64,000 nt of DNA from positions 76,282,260-76,346,259 of the forward strand of contig CM042032.1 of NCBI GenBank assembly GCA_023525975.1, in the 5' to 3' direction. The notes beneath the pieces were generated by a model. It saw only the letters and a list, made by a program, of their open reading frames with translations, did no database searches and had not been told where the DNA came from. Source of the DNA: Smallanthus sonchifolius. Lineage: Eukaryota > Streptophyta > Magnoliopsida > Asterales > Asteraceae. This document shows, one piece after another, positions 22,601 through 33,680 of this stretch. A program made the position numbers and the translations under genes. How positions within the stretch are numbered: the first letter of the stretch is position 1; every line of letters begins with the position of its first letter.

Positions 22601-22750
22601 AAATTTCTAAACCTTCAACTCATTATTTTTTACTGGTTTGATTTTTCTACAATAACTTTTGTTCGTTAACTTTTTTTCTTAAAAAAAACTAACTTGCAGC
22701 CGTGTAATTTCTTTTCTTGACGTCCCAGTATGAATTTTGTTAAAAATTTG
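19674..22750 (+). repeat. three-copy tandem repeat of about 320 bp, first copy split by a solo LTR
   Basis: Units begin with TAATACCTTATTTTGCAT at 19674, 22111 and 22432, and run through AATGAAAAGAAACCACC, TTAATCCAGCC and AACTTGCGGCCGTGTAATTTC to GAATTTTGTTAAA. The spacing of the second and third units is 321 bp. Removing the solo LTR (19950-22055) and one target copy makes the first unit 326 bp. The array continues into a Helitron-like end at 23011 and may be its internal minisatellite. Confidence 0.8.
19950..22055 (+). repeat. complete gypsy solo LTR (2106 bp) with target-site duplication
   Basis: The LTR starts TGTAACATCCC and ends GGGCCTTACA. Flanks are CTTGT (19945-19949) and CTTGC (22056-22060), a 5-bp target-site duplication with one C/T change. 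The uninterrupted repeat copies at about 22374 and 22686 show the original site as CTTGC. A TATA box (TATAAAAA, 20072) lies in a promoter-like setting. The palindrome array TCGGCCGACTC lies at 20568-20676, tandem TTTACTATATTTTCATATAC blocks at 20900-21180, and GGTTCATGGTGCTAGCCATGAG repeats at 21415-21600. The short open frames inside are not genes. Confidence 0.9.
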
Positions 22751-23011
22751 TTAAAAACGGGTTGTATAGGGTATTTTTTTTGGGTATCGTAGTTATATCG
22801 ACTGAAGGTAACGTGCTGCTATCATGAAGAATGAAACCGATACCGATCGAAGAACATCGGTACCGTTATATAACGGTTTTCTATCCATGTTTCAATCTCC
22901 AGAACCGAATCTCCACACATTTTTTTACGTACCTAACTACATTAGTGTCACCGCCACAACATACGTAACGAAGTTCGTAATCCCGTCGCATCGCGCGGGC
23001 TTCATTTCTAG
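22751..23011 (+). mobile_element. Helitron 3' terminus, plus strand
   Basis: A GC near-palindrome (CCCGTCGCATCGCGCGGG, 22982-22999) is followed by CTTCATTT and CTAG (23008-23011), then T. The preceding stretch is rich in ACCGATACCGATCG words, as in the Helitron-like end at 24629. The 5' end is unknown; the 320-bp array may be part of the element. Confidence 0.5.
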
Positions 23012-23245
23012 TATAAAACATTTAGTAAAGAGTATGTTGGGTCCCTTTTTATTACGAAAAGATAATCACTGATTTTAATGAAAACATGCGCATGTAGAAA
23101 ACTCGCCAATATAGCGTGGCTGGAATACAACACACATGAAATAGGATCAAAAAGTACAAAGTCCAGCTCCGAGTTTTTTTTCTTCCAAAATAATGTTTTT
23201 AGAAAACTTATTTATCAAAAGAGTGTTGCTTCAAAAATATTTTAC

Positions 23246-23837
23246 AAAAGAGTGTTTTTAAAAATTAAATTGTTTCTCTCTCATAATTTTATTGGATAAC
23301 TCTAATTCCTTTTTCTAATTCATTAAATAACTCTAATTCCTTTTTCTAATTAATTAAGTGAACCATGATTTATACACATTTCATTTAAGCATTTAACATC
23401 ATTTGATGTGATTAATGCCAAACACTTTACATTTGTTTTTACCCATGATAATCAATCATAACCATAATCATGATTAAAAATTGTTTTGTCAAATGAAGAA
23501 AAATATTCCTTATTCATATTAAATTATTATAGTTTATTAATTAAAATTTGCATTTAAAAAAAAATTCTATTATTGAAAGATAAATTTGATACACCTAAAA
23601 CATTTAAGTTAATTAATATATTCTTTTTTTTTACTTTAGGTTAACTATTTTTTTTTTTAAATATGTAATTAAATATCAAAATAAAATTAATAAGAACAAT
23701 AAAAATTTCACTAACAAATAAATAAATTAATTAATTAATTTACAACTACATATTCAGCTGGTTTTGCTACCCAATCTTTATAAAGCTTTTGACGTGATTT
23801 AAATACGTTTTTCCACCAGTTGCGTATCTTTCACTCC
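23246..23837. other. AT-rich DNA, no gene seen
   Basis: A short tandem repeat of TAACTCTAATTCCTTTTTCTAATT occurs at about 23299-23355. Otherwise the stretch is simple AT-rich sequence. Confidence 0.4.
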
Positions 23838-24130
23838 TTAGTATCCATAAGGACTCAGTTCACTAGGCACCTGGTAGTTCACGTATGCAGTGTTGTAACG
23901 AGGATAATCATCGTAGTTCCCGTATGAACCTTGTGTAGTAGGCTCTGGATACCCGAAAGTATCATCGTTCATGAATGGACTTGGTTCACCAGGCATTTGG
24001 TAGTTTATGTAGTTACTGTTGTAATAGGGATAAGCGTTATAGTCCCTGAATGAAGTTTGTTTTTGATGCTCTTGTGAGTGCACGAATGAACTGTGTCTTG
24101 GAGGCTCTTGGCCGTAATCACGGTTTGTTT
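23838..24130 (-). pseudogene. Tyr/Pro/Asn-rich repeat-protein fragment
   Basis: I do not recognise this gene. The minus-strand frame (open from beyond 24083 to a stop at 23838) contains two copies of a 42-residue (126-bp) unit centred on YPxYNxxYxNYQxPxExSP. A further His/Gln/Pro-rich stretch lies upstream (HSQEHQKQTSF). No ATG is seen at the start of the open stretch, so it is probably a 3' exon or fragment. It lies between Helitron-type ends, like the 27-residue repeat frame at 17313-17951, and shares its Tyr/Pro/Gln bias. Function is unknown. Confidence 0.35.
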
Positions 24131-24359
24131 TGTGGAGGACAACTTAAATTTTAAATAATTGACAAGATTATTTTTAAATTGTATAATTTTTCCTAAAGAA
24201 AATAATATTTGTTTTCGTTTTCGTTTAATAAATTTCGTTCGTTAATTTTTTTTCAAAATATGGAGTGCGCGAGTGTTTTTAATTTTTTTTATCAACGTTC
24301 CGATATATTTTTTTTAAAACGGAGTCAATACAAAATCGAGTTTTTCTTTTCATTGCCTA

Positions 24360-24629
24360 CCATTGTGGTACCGTGATGAGCTGAACATATTATGAGCGAA
24401 CGACATCATTATCGGTATTGGTATTATCGGAACCCGTATCGGTATTTGCTTTTATGGTTTTCGACGAACCGAACCAATTATTTTTTTATTTTCTTCTTTT
24501 CTTTTTTATTACTTAATTTTATGTTTCTTTTTTATTAATATTATTTTTATCGTTGCACTTACGCTTTCATTTAAATTTTATTAACAATAAAACTAAACAC
24601 CCGTGCGGAGCCCGGGTATAACCATCTAG
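24360..24629 (+). mobile_element. Helitron 3' terminus, plus strand
   Basis: A GC near-palindrome (ACCCGTGCGGAGCCCGGGT, about 24599-24617) is followed by ATAACCAT and CTAG (24626-24629), then T. Upstream is the ATCGGTATTGG/ACCGAACC word style seen before the end at 23011. The 5' end was not identified. Confidence 0.5.
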
Positions 24630-25435
24630 TTTGATTTAATTAGCTACTAAATTTACCTATGAAATAATACAATTTTAAAATAGACAAGTTGTATTTTAAT
24701 AATCCAAACTATGACCAACTAGTTATTAATAATCTATACTAATAGAAAATTATACTAAAAACTCCACTTTGCTAATTGTTGTATAAATTTACAAAATAGT
24801 TTATTTAGATTAAAATTACAGTGCGTTTGTTAAAATAAAGTATTAATTCATACATGACACGATTTTTTATGAGCTGATGGTGAGAATTATCATTAATTGT
24901 CATTGAGGTATGAGCTAATGGTGACATGGCACGATTTTTATGTTTAATTTTTGTTAAAATGGTATATGAAATTAAATTGGTGTATGAAACTCAATACCCT
25001 TCATTAAATAACTCTAAACATTTTACCTAGGATATGATTAAAAAAAAAAAATTAAGATGCTCGGTATTGATGAACCGAACAATTTTACAAAAATAAATAA
25101 ATATTTAAGCGAAAATGATTTGAAAATTTATATTTCTGATTTCAATCTTGAAAGTTATTTATGAACTTCTGATTTTATAAATGAATATACACATCATAAC
25201 TATAGCTCATATTTAATAAAAAATCATAGTTTTACTAAAATAAAAATTAATATATTATAGTAAATATAAGTTTAATAGAAATACTGTATGGAGAAAAAAA
25301 CATTTTTTAAATAAAAAAGGTACTAGGATTAATAATTTGGAGGTTATAGTAAAAAGGGTTTTAAAAATAAGAAGGGTAAGAAGGATTCTAAGCTTGACAT
25401 GTGTTATTTTATTGTTTTTAAAGAGAGGGCATAAT
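24630..25435. other. AT-rich DNA, no gene seen
   Basis: TCTATACTAATAGAAAATTA at 24733 resembles a Helitron 5' end, but no matching 3' end could be assigned. A short duplicated phrase (GAGCTGATGGTGA / GAGCTAATGGTGA) occurs at about 24871-24922. Confidence 0.4.
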
Positions 25436-26705
25436 GGTCAATGTGTAATATACCAGGTCAATGTGTAATACACTAGGTCAATGTGTAATACACCAGGTCA
25501 ATGTGTAATACAAGGTCTGATATTACACAATGACCAGACCTGATATTACACAATGAACTGATATTACACATGAGCATATGACCTGACATATTTGAGCGAA
25601 TTACACAATAATGAGCGAATTACACAATGAGCTGGAAAACATAAAACACAATGACGAAAACATATAACACAATGTTGAAAAATATTTGACACAATGAACT
25701 TGTATTACACAATGACCTAACTAATTACACAATGAACTTGTATTACATAATTAACTTGTATTACACAATGACCAGACGTGGTATTACACAATGAACTTGT
25801 ATTACACAATGAACTTGTATTACATGATGAACTTGTATTACACAATGAACTTGTATTACATGATGAACTTGTATTACACAATGACCTTACTAACTACACA
25901 ATGAGCTGGAAAACATAAAACACAATGATAAATACATATAACACAATGAACTTGTATTACACATTGAACTTGTATTACACAATGAACTTGTATTACACAT
26001 TGAACTTGTATTACACAATGAACTTGTATTACACAATGCCCTGACTAATTACACAATGGCCAGATATTACACAATGACCAGACGTGGTATCACACAATGA
26101 ACTTGTATTACACAATGAGCTTGTATTACACGATGAACTTGTATTACACAATGAGCTGAAAAACGTAAAACACAATGATAAATACATATAACACAATGAA
26201 CTTGTATTACACATTGAACTTGTATTACACAATGAACTTGTATTACACAATGACCTGATTAATTACACAATGACTAGATATTACACAATGACCAGACGTG
26301 GTATTACACAATGAACTTGTATTACACAATGAACTTGTATTACACGATGAACTTGTATTACACAATGAGCTGAAAAACGTAAAACATAATGATAAATACA
26401 TATAACACAATGAACTTGTATTACACATTGAACTTGTATTACACAATGAACTTGTATTACACAATGACCTGACTAATTACACAATGAGCTGAAAAACGTA
26501 AAACACAATGATAAATACATATAACACAATGAATTTGTATTACACATTGAACTTGTATTACACAATGGACTTGTATTACACGATGAACTTGTATTACACA
26601 ATGACCTGACTAATTACACAATGAGCTGAAAAACGTAAAACACAATGATAAATACATATAACACAATGAACTTGTATTACACAATGAGTTGGAAAACGTA
26701 AAATT
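25436..26705. repeat. minisatellite of 18-20 bp units with orientation switch and 214-bp higher-order repeat
   Basis: Four 20-bp units of GGTCAATGTGTAATACACCA (25436-25515) are followed by units in the opposite orientation (TTGTATTACACAATGAAC and variants) to about 26705. At the switch, 25496-25510 and 25521-25535 form an inverted repeat with one mismatch around a 10-bp spacer. A higher-order period of 214 bp is seen: CTGAYTAATT at 26041, 26255 and 26469, then a shortened unit at 26606. The open frames here only reflect the repeat. Confidence 0.9.
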
Positions 26706-27110
26706 TTTTTCTTTTTTGTTTATAACGACACTATACTCGTTTTAAAGATAAAAAAACGCTCGTTTTTATGGTGTAATTTTTTTAAAAAAATAATGTCGTA
26801 TGTAAAAGTTATGAACGTTTAAAAATGAGTGGGAAACTTGATAAAAAGTCAACAAAAGTGCCATGACTAAAATACCCTTTCAACAACTTTTTCTCATACA
26901 ATTTAATCTCAACCATTAAACCTTTTCTACAATTTGATCTAATGGCTCTAAATCCTTCTCACCCTTCTTAGAATTAGAATCTTTTTTATCTGAACCTAAT
27001 CCTTTGAAGCAATAACAGAGAATAAGGAAACTACAACAATAGATAAGAAAAAAAAATTAATTTACATGTTTTATTAATAAGATATCAAATAAACTTTTGT
27101 TTTTTTTAAG
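26706..27110. other. AT-rich DNA, no gene seen
   Basis: No coding or RNA features are visible. The stretch forms the right flank of the minisatellite. Confidence 0.4.
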
Positions 27111-27111
27111 G

Positions 27112-27215
27112 CGAATTTCTTTAATCTTATTGAAGTGAGACTTGAACCCATGATCTCTTCAACCTTGAGTGTTCCAAGAGGATTTTCCTTTACCGTTGGG
27201 TCACTAACCCCAATG
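27112..27215 (-). repeat. possible tRNA-derived SINE, minus strand
   Basis: On the minus strand GGTTAGTGACCCAACGG (A-box-like) is followed by GGTTCAAGTCTC (B-box-like). After that comes TCAATAAGATTAAAGAAATTCGCC and an A-rich tail. The A box is poor, so confidence is low. Confidence 0.35.
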
Positions 27216-27540
27216 GTAGATATTAAATAATTAGGCTCGTTCTCAACCTGTTAAAAATATAATAAGATTGCAAAAAAACATTAATTTTGTAAATATTTTT
27301 AAAGCAACACTCTTTTGATAAATAAGTTTTCTAACAACACCATTTTAGATAAAAACTCGTCCAGCTCCTGTAGCTTTAAAAAAAAGCAGAAACTATTATT
27401 ATATTGAACACCGTCATTTCAAATTAAGGTTAGTAAATTCGTTTTCGTAATTCTAAAGAACTTACCTTCTGGTAGATATGATCAAATAATAATTTAAATA
27501 TTCTGGATAATTTCGTAATGTATAGGCTACTGAATCTATA

Positions 27541-27979
27541 TCTATACTATATAATAAATAAAGGTTTTCGCATGTCACGTGTCGCCTCCATATTGATTAT
27601 CATCATTTTTTTTCCCGCCTCCCTCTCTTATTAAATACACCTGTATCTTTTAATAATAATTATATTTTTAAAGAAAATACTAATTGTACTAATAAAACAC
27701 ATTTATTTTAAATTATCCCTTATTATAAGAAACTTTGAAATTTAATTATATAACTTTTTTTTTTAATCAAATAATAAATAAAAGTCAAATTATATTAAAT
27801 AGTAATTAATGTTTTTTCGAAACCAAATTATAAATTAATTTTTACATATTTTAAATTTTGTTTTATATCATTAGTATATGTAATACATTTTTACACTTGT
27901 AAAAAATATATATAAAGATTTAAGAATTTTATGTATTAATATTTTTCACCCCGTGTGTAGACACGGGGTTCTAAACTAG
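27541..27979 (+). mobile_element. non-autonomous Helitron, both ends defined (439 bp)
   Basis: The 5' end is TCTATACTATATAATAAA after a host A (27540). The 3' end is a perfect 8-bp stem CCCCGTGT/ACACGGGG with loop GTAG (27949-27968), seven bases, then CTAG (27976-27979) before a host T (27980). This meets all structural rules of Helitrons: 5' TC, 3' hairpin plus CTRR, A/T insertion site, and no target-site duplication. The inside is AT-rich and non-coding, so it would need a replicase-helicase from elsewhere. Confidence 0.88.
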
Positions 27980-28846
27980 TAAAATAATAAATAAGTTTTA
28001 TTATTATTTTAATAAAATCATACATACTTTTTTCTAAATATTAAAACCGCTTTTTTTTAATAACAAAATTTATTAGAACACCTTAAAAAAGAACCGGAGC
28101 AACCACCAAAAAAAAACTACTAACATAATTTAAAAAACCATTTAAAGTTTCATTATTGTTTTGTTGTTGCAAAATTATTTTATAAACATTAATTTTTTTA
28201 AAATCAACTTAAAAAATTAAACATATATAAATAAAACGTTGGTTACTATTTAATTAATAGTTATTTTATTTTAAGTTTACTTAAGTGAAAAAAAAATATA
28301 AGTTTCATTATTATTATTTAGTGATTTTTTTATTTATAATTATCTCATATTTCAGATGAACATGAAATAAACAATCACTAAATAATAATCAAGTTTTCAT
28401 ATATGTTTTCCATTTAAGTCCGGGGTTCCAGATTGTGGCAGAGGGTTTTGTCACCTATTGTGAGTTTCCTCCTGAGTGTGGTGGAGATGATTGGGTGGGT
28501 CAGTGGTCCGTCAGTGATCCAAATTGTTGTTCAAACAAAATTTAGGTCACTAATTTTAAAACAAAATAAAGCTTATAAAAAAATTTACAAGAGTGAAACA
28601 ATATTAAAACTTGAGTGATTTTATGGTTAAAAAAAATGTGTTAGTGACTTTGGCGGAAAATTAAATAAAATTTAGTTATCATCGAGTATTAAATGAAATA
28701 TCCATTTTAGATTTAAAAGTTCTATATGATTTATTATTTCTCAAACTCTATCAAGTCTAATTATATATCAAGTACTTTTTATAAAGTATCCTAAAATTGT
28801 TGATGCGGGGCTAGCCTACTTTATAGATGTAAATATCTTTTAAAAG
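27980..28846. other. AT-rich DNA, no gene seen
   Basis: A short GC-richer patch (28420-28510) contains an open frame of 61 residues without recognisable features. No element ends were found. Confidence 0.4.
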
Positions 28847-30308
28847 TAGAGGTGCAAAAATAACCGGTTTGGGCATCCAAACCGGTTTGAAAAATGACCC
28901 GAACCTAAAACGAACCGGTTTGAAACCCATTGAAACCACCAGTTTGAATTTTTTACAAAAAAAATCGGTTTGGGAACGGTTTTGTCGCTGGAAAAATTAA
29001 CCATTACAGTTTTTATATGTTTTTTGGACCGTTTTACCCCCATATGCTATTATTAATAGGTAGTAGATGTTTTGGTTCAATCACAACTCTCAAACCCGCT
29101 CTCTACACAAAAAACACTCTCAAACGCTCTAAAAACAATCTCAACAAAAAGTTACGGATTACTTGAGTGTTGGTGGTTCTTCGAGTGAACTAACTGTTGT
29201 GAGGATTATACCAACAACGAGGAACCAACACATTTGGGCACATTACGATTTATGTGAATTGTCAAACTGTTCACAACAAGCTCGATGAAGTTGTGTGGTA
29301 TGTTTTTAAGGAAAGAATCAAACTCTAGTTTGAAAAATCAAATTAAAAAAGCATGCAAGAAGTTGAAAAGCGTCCCAGGTCAAGGTCAATCCTTAATGTC
29401 AAACGAGGTTGGAATTTGGAATTTCGACGTAAATATTGTTTTGGAAAGAATGGCAAAGTTAGTGATTTAAGAGGGTTTGTCGTTCAACCACTCCGACAAC
29501 CCGCGTTTGAAAAGAATGATTTAAGATACGATTCAACCACGTTATAATCAAGTAAGCCGCAATGCCCTTAGACGTGATTGTTTAAAAATGTGGAAAAAGC
29601 AAAAAATGAATTAACTTTAGGTTTTGAAAAATTACAAACCGATGTGAACTTGTCTACCGATGTTTGGTCATCTCCACACGGTATACCCGATTCGTACCAC
29701 TGCATTAACGCTCATTAGGTATATCCCAATGCATGGCAAATGATGAAGCGTACGATTGTGTTTGATTTGTTTCCATATCCGCATACCGGAGAAAATTTAT
29801 TTCACATTTTAGATAATGTAATAACCACATTTACATTACAAAACAAGATTTTTTCAATATCGTTTGATAATACCTGAAATAATACACGTGTGATTAAAAA
29901 ATTAGCATTAAAATATCAACCGGTTTGCAACGGCGTTTTTTTCGTAGCCGATGTGTTGGACAGAGTCGTCGTTTAAGAAATAGATGATTTAAAAAATCTT
30001 TTAAAAACTTTTTATGCAAAACGAGATATCTTGATTATGTTAATCTTTCTCGCGAAACGGGACACATTTGCTTAGGTCCGAACTGGGACGTACCCAATAG
30101 ATGGAATTCAACTTGTAAAATGTTTGAAAGCGCTATACGACAAAGACCAACTTTAGAAATGTTTCATGATAACTTTTGTGCAAAACATCGTAGGATGAAA
30201 AGCTCTCAGGGTTTGAGTTGGTTCATGGTTGAAAGTTTAACCGCTTACTCGAAGTTTTTAAAAATGATATTACTTTATCGTTGGGGTTTATTATCCCACG
30301 AGTCCTTT
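28847..30308 (+). pseudogene. hAT transposon with BED finger and RWNST motif, cut by LTR insertion
   Basis: TAGAGGTGCAAAAATAACCGG at 28847 fits a hAT end (TAGRGGTGYAAA) and is followed by subterminal AACCGGTTTG repeats to 29000. In several frames the region shows a BED-type zinc finger (CGMFLRKESNSSLKN, about 29295-29340). Further on comes GFEKL..VN, and then VPNRWNST (about 30090-30113), a hallmark of hAT transposases. Many stops and frameshifts break the frame. A gypsy LTR begins at 30309, inside the frame, and the C-terminal dimerisation domain is missing. Confidence 0.7.
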
Positions 30309-33300
30309 TGTAACACCCCAAAATAATAAGAAGTGACGGTTTCGTGAAAGTCGAGTTTTTGTATCAAAAACGTCTTGGAACAGTTAGAGGAGAGACTAAA
30401 GTTGCAACACCCGAAAGATGGGAAGGAGGGGTTGGTCCATATTGACTTAGTCGCCACCAAGCTTTTCCCCATTGTTCCTTCATCTTCAACCTTTGGCTAG
30501 TGTAACACTTGCCACAAAAATGTCCAATAAATGCCAAGGTATAAACCATAGGGACTTGTTGCATTTAAATTACCAAATTCTAGGGTTCAAAATGAAAAGT
30601 TTAGAAATTTAAATCCTAGCAGACCGCTAAGCTCTACCCTAACAGTCCGCTATGGGTGGGTGTTCCCTAGAGGTCCGCTAAGGCTGGTCCTCTACGCTGA
30701 CTTCACTGGTGGCGGACCGCCACCATTCTTGTAACGGTCCGCAACTTAGTGAGCAAGCAATCAACCCGCGTGTGACACGTGGCTGATGACTAATGGGGAA
30801 AATTCTGAAGCGTGTACACATGGCGGACCGCCATGCCACGTGGTAACGGTCCGCCAGCCACGATTTCCTTAGAATCTGCCACGTAGAAGCGTGGCGGACC
30901 GCGACGACTTTGGGTAACGGTCCGCTAGCCGCAATTCAAGGAACGGTCCGCTACGAACCAAATTTTCAGCCTATAAATAGCTTCACGATCTCAGCGTATT
31001 CATCACCTCAAACTCGTAATTCACTTCAAAAACACATTCCATAGACCATCTAGAAGATTCCCAGTGTTCCCGGTTCGACCCGCACTCGCTTAGAAGTCCT
31101 GCATTTACGAGGAAACGCTCGTAGAAGTAAGAAACGCTCGAGAAAGCTGAGATAGAAGGCTAGTGCTGTAACCCCAAGCTTAGGAAGCTCATTCTAAAGT
31201 TGTTACTCTTCCATTTTACTAAGGTGAATACTTTATCTACTTTTTAAACCTTATGTCAAACATTTACTTATACGAAAATGACCAAATAAGTGTTAAATGA
31301 TTAATGCATAAAGTTAATCTACATACAAAGCATTCAGGCCATAAAATACGTAAAATTTACAAAGGATATGTGGGTCTCGAGTGAAAGTCCCAGATCGCGG
31401 CTGGTACTTCCCTTATAAACAATTTCAAAGGCGAAGTCATGGCCATTGTTTATAAGACATACTACCACTATTTATTCCCAACACATTTTATTTTTAAAAT
31501 GTTTTCAGGTAACAAAAAAAAAATGTGTTGGGAATAAATAGTCGGGCAGACCATTGGTCTGACCCAAGACTATGTGTATGTACAAGATAAGGTGCAAGAT
31601 GGACGTATGCCATATGTACAGGAAATCCCGAGAGATGAACATTAATAGTGCCGAAGGACTGATCTACCTTAGGCATACTATTACCTGGTTGCTTTTAAAT
31701 CTGTCATGAAACAAGTGTTGTATTTTGGTTCCAACAATGTTTGTAATCAAAACAGATGGGTATTTAATCCCCAATTTTATAAATATAAGATCGTTTTTTA
31801 TCCGACTGAGTCTTGATATTTACAAAAGCAACCCTTGAGGTTGAGAATTATACAGAAACGATCCTTGAAAAGTCTTTCGTTGTTTTATAAAAACTCTGAA
31901 ATCAAAACAGGTACCAATCGTGCTCACACGCGTCCAGGGGTGCCTGAGACGGGGTGAGACAGCTAGAGAGAGAACTTAGAGAGGGTAAGCTCCAAATATC
32001 CATTCTTGACCTTCCTTGTACCCAAGATCGTTGCTGGAACATTGCTAAAGATTTGAGAAGAATAAACACATGAAAAACATGTAGTAAATCCTCCAAGATT
32101 CGAGTTTTTGTTTGAAAAGTAAGTTATAGGGTTTAAGTGGGTTTTTACCAAAAGTCAGGATTTTTACGTGTAATTCGGTCTAAAAAGAGTAGAGCTAACT
32201 TCATGGAAGCTAGACAAGAGTTTTGGACGTAAAAAGTTGGTAACTTGAATCAAAAACGAAGAATTTTGGCCAAGAACATTTGCATGAACCGAAAAGTCCA
32301 TGAATGGACCGAAAAAGACTCTTCTACCGAAAAGTATTTTGGTCAAAATAGGAACAATGCGTTCCGAACGAAAAGCTAACTTGAATGAAAATGTTTTCGA
32401 ACGAAGTAGTTTTCGGATGAAAGACGTTTCAGACGAAACGGTTTTAAATTGAAAGGAATTTCGATAGAAAGGGATTTCGACCAAAAGAGATTTCGGCCGA
32501 AAAGGGTTTTCGAACAAGGAAGTTTTCGATCGAGAAGTCTTAGATAACCATGAAGTGACATATCTCCTTCGTGATTATTCGAACGGATTGATTAACATTT
32601 CCACCTAGCTCGAAGTTTCGTTGCTGAGTGAGATATTTTCTTTAAAGATCAGGTGAGTCAAGAATCCCTATTTTTACTGTTTTAAGATGGTGTGCATACT
32701 CAGTAATGGACGCTTATAATAAATGTATTTTATTACTTAAATGTAAATGATAAGAAAGAAAAGGTTTACTTAATTAACGTTTTGTAAACAATAAATGGTT
32801 AAAGAATGGGTTTATCTAACTATATGTTTTATAAATGAATAAGTATGAAAGAGAACGAGTTTATTTGATTATATGTTTTATAAACGAATAAGTATGAAAG
32901 AGAACGGGTTTATCTAACTATATGTTTTATAAACGAAAGAGCATGAAAGAGAACGGGTTTATTAAACTATGTGTTTTATAAACAAAAGAGAAAGAAAAGA
33001 TCGGGTTTATTAAACTGTATTTTTATAAACGAAAGAGAAAGAAAAGAGATAAGTGTTACATTGCATATATGTCTGAGTATGTTTACACCGAAGCAAGTCT
33101 TGAGGTAATAGCATAGACCCGAAGCCTATGGCGGTGTCATTACATGAGTTGCATGCCTGCCGTATGAATAACAGGTACAGTGCTCGGCAGGGCACTGTAA
33201 CCGGGATGTTGCAACTGGTTTAGCATGGGTAATGACGGTTACCCTGGTGATGACGATCATCTGAGACAGAGGTCCTTTGTGGACTTACCGGGTGAGCATC

Positions 33301-33680
33301 GGCCTTTGGACGTTGAGCCTTAGGGAACAATACTCACTAAGACAGAGGTCCTTTGTGGACAAGCAGAAATCCTTTTGTAGATAACAGAATGTCCTTCGTG
33401 GAAGTAACGGGTCCTTCGTGGAAGTAACAGGTCCTTCGTGGACGGTAAAGAACAAAGTGAATGTAAGAATTAAACAACTGAGTACAGAAATGACTAAGTA
33501 TAAAATTACATGTTGTATTGTGATAAATTTACTTAGCAGTATATAGTATGTTTAAAGTATGTTTTCATTAAATATGTTTTATATGAATAACATGAGAAGG
33601 AAAAGTTACTTATTATATGTTTTTGAAAACTTGAATTCACCATCGTTAGCTGACTTTTTTATTATGCACATATGGTGGTG
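30309..33680 (+). repeat. gypsy LTR inserted in the hAT element, itself split by a solo LTR
   Basis: TGTAACACCCC at 30309 starts an LTR whose left part (30309-30500) resumes at 31967 after the nested solo LTR. Its middle (32150-32250, with AGCTAACTTCATGGAAGCTAG) resembles 20330-20400 of the solo LTR at 19950, so the two are related families. It contains TTTCGGCCGAAA-type palindromes (32280-32545), a tandem AACTATATGTTTTATAAACGAA repeat (32810-33040) and GGTCCTTCGTGGA repeats (33270-33445). It is cut at about 33680 where a copia element begins. Confidence 0.7.
30501..31961 (+). repeat. complete gypsy solo LTR (1461 bp) with perfect GCTAG duplication
   Basis: The LTR starts TGTAACACTTG and ends GGGGTGAGACA. 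The 5-bp flanks are identical, GCTAG at 30496-30500 and 31962-31966. It shares start, TATA region (CAGCCTATAAATAGCT, TATA at 30972) and end with the solo LTR at 46002-47591, so both come from one family. The U3 part has about ten GCGGACCGC/GCGGTCCGC words (30617-30955). There is no internal region, so the element was removed by LTR-LTR recombination. Confidence 0.92.

Larger units (their letters stand above)
23162..27375. repeat. inverted repeats bordering a 4.1-kb segment
   Basis: The segment 23162-23245 and the reverse complement of 27290-27370 match over about 80 bp, with a perfect 32-bp core (23200-23231 and 27302-27333). The core begins TAGAAAACTTATTTATC and ends GTGTTGCTT. Between them lie a Tyr-rich reading frame, a Helitron end and the minisatellite. 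This could be the TIR pair of a large DNA element or two independent inverted insertions. Confidence 0.55.

Noticed and set aside
26029..26464. Two similar Cys/Ser-rich reading frames on the minus strand
   Set aside because: They are only translations of the 18-bp minisatellite and its 214-bp period.
25436..26705. CRISPR-like appearance of short repeats
   Set aside because: Units are directly tandem without unique spacers, change orientation, and lie in plant nuclear DNA; it is a minisatellite.
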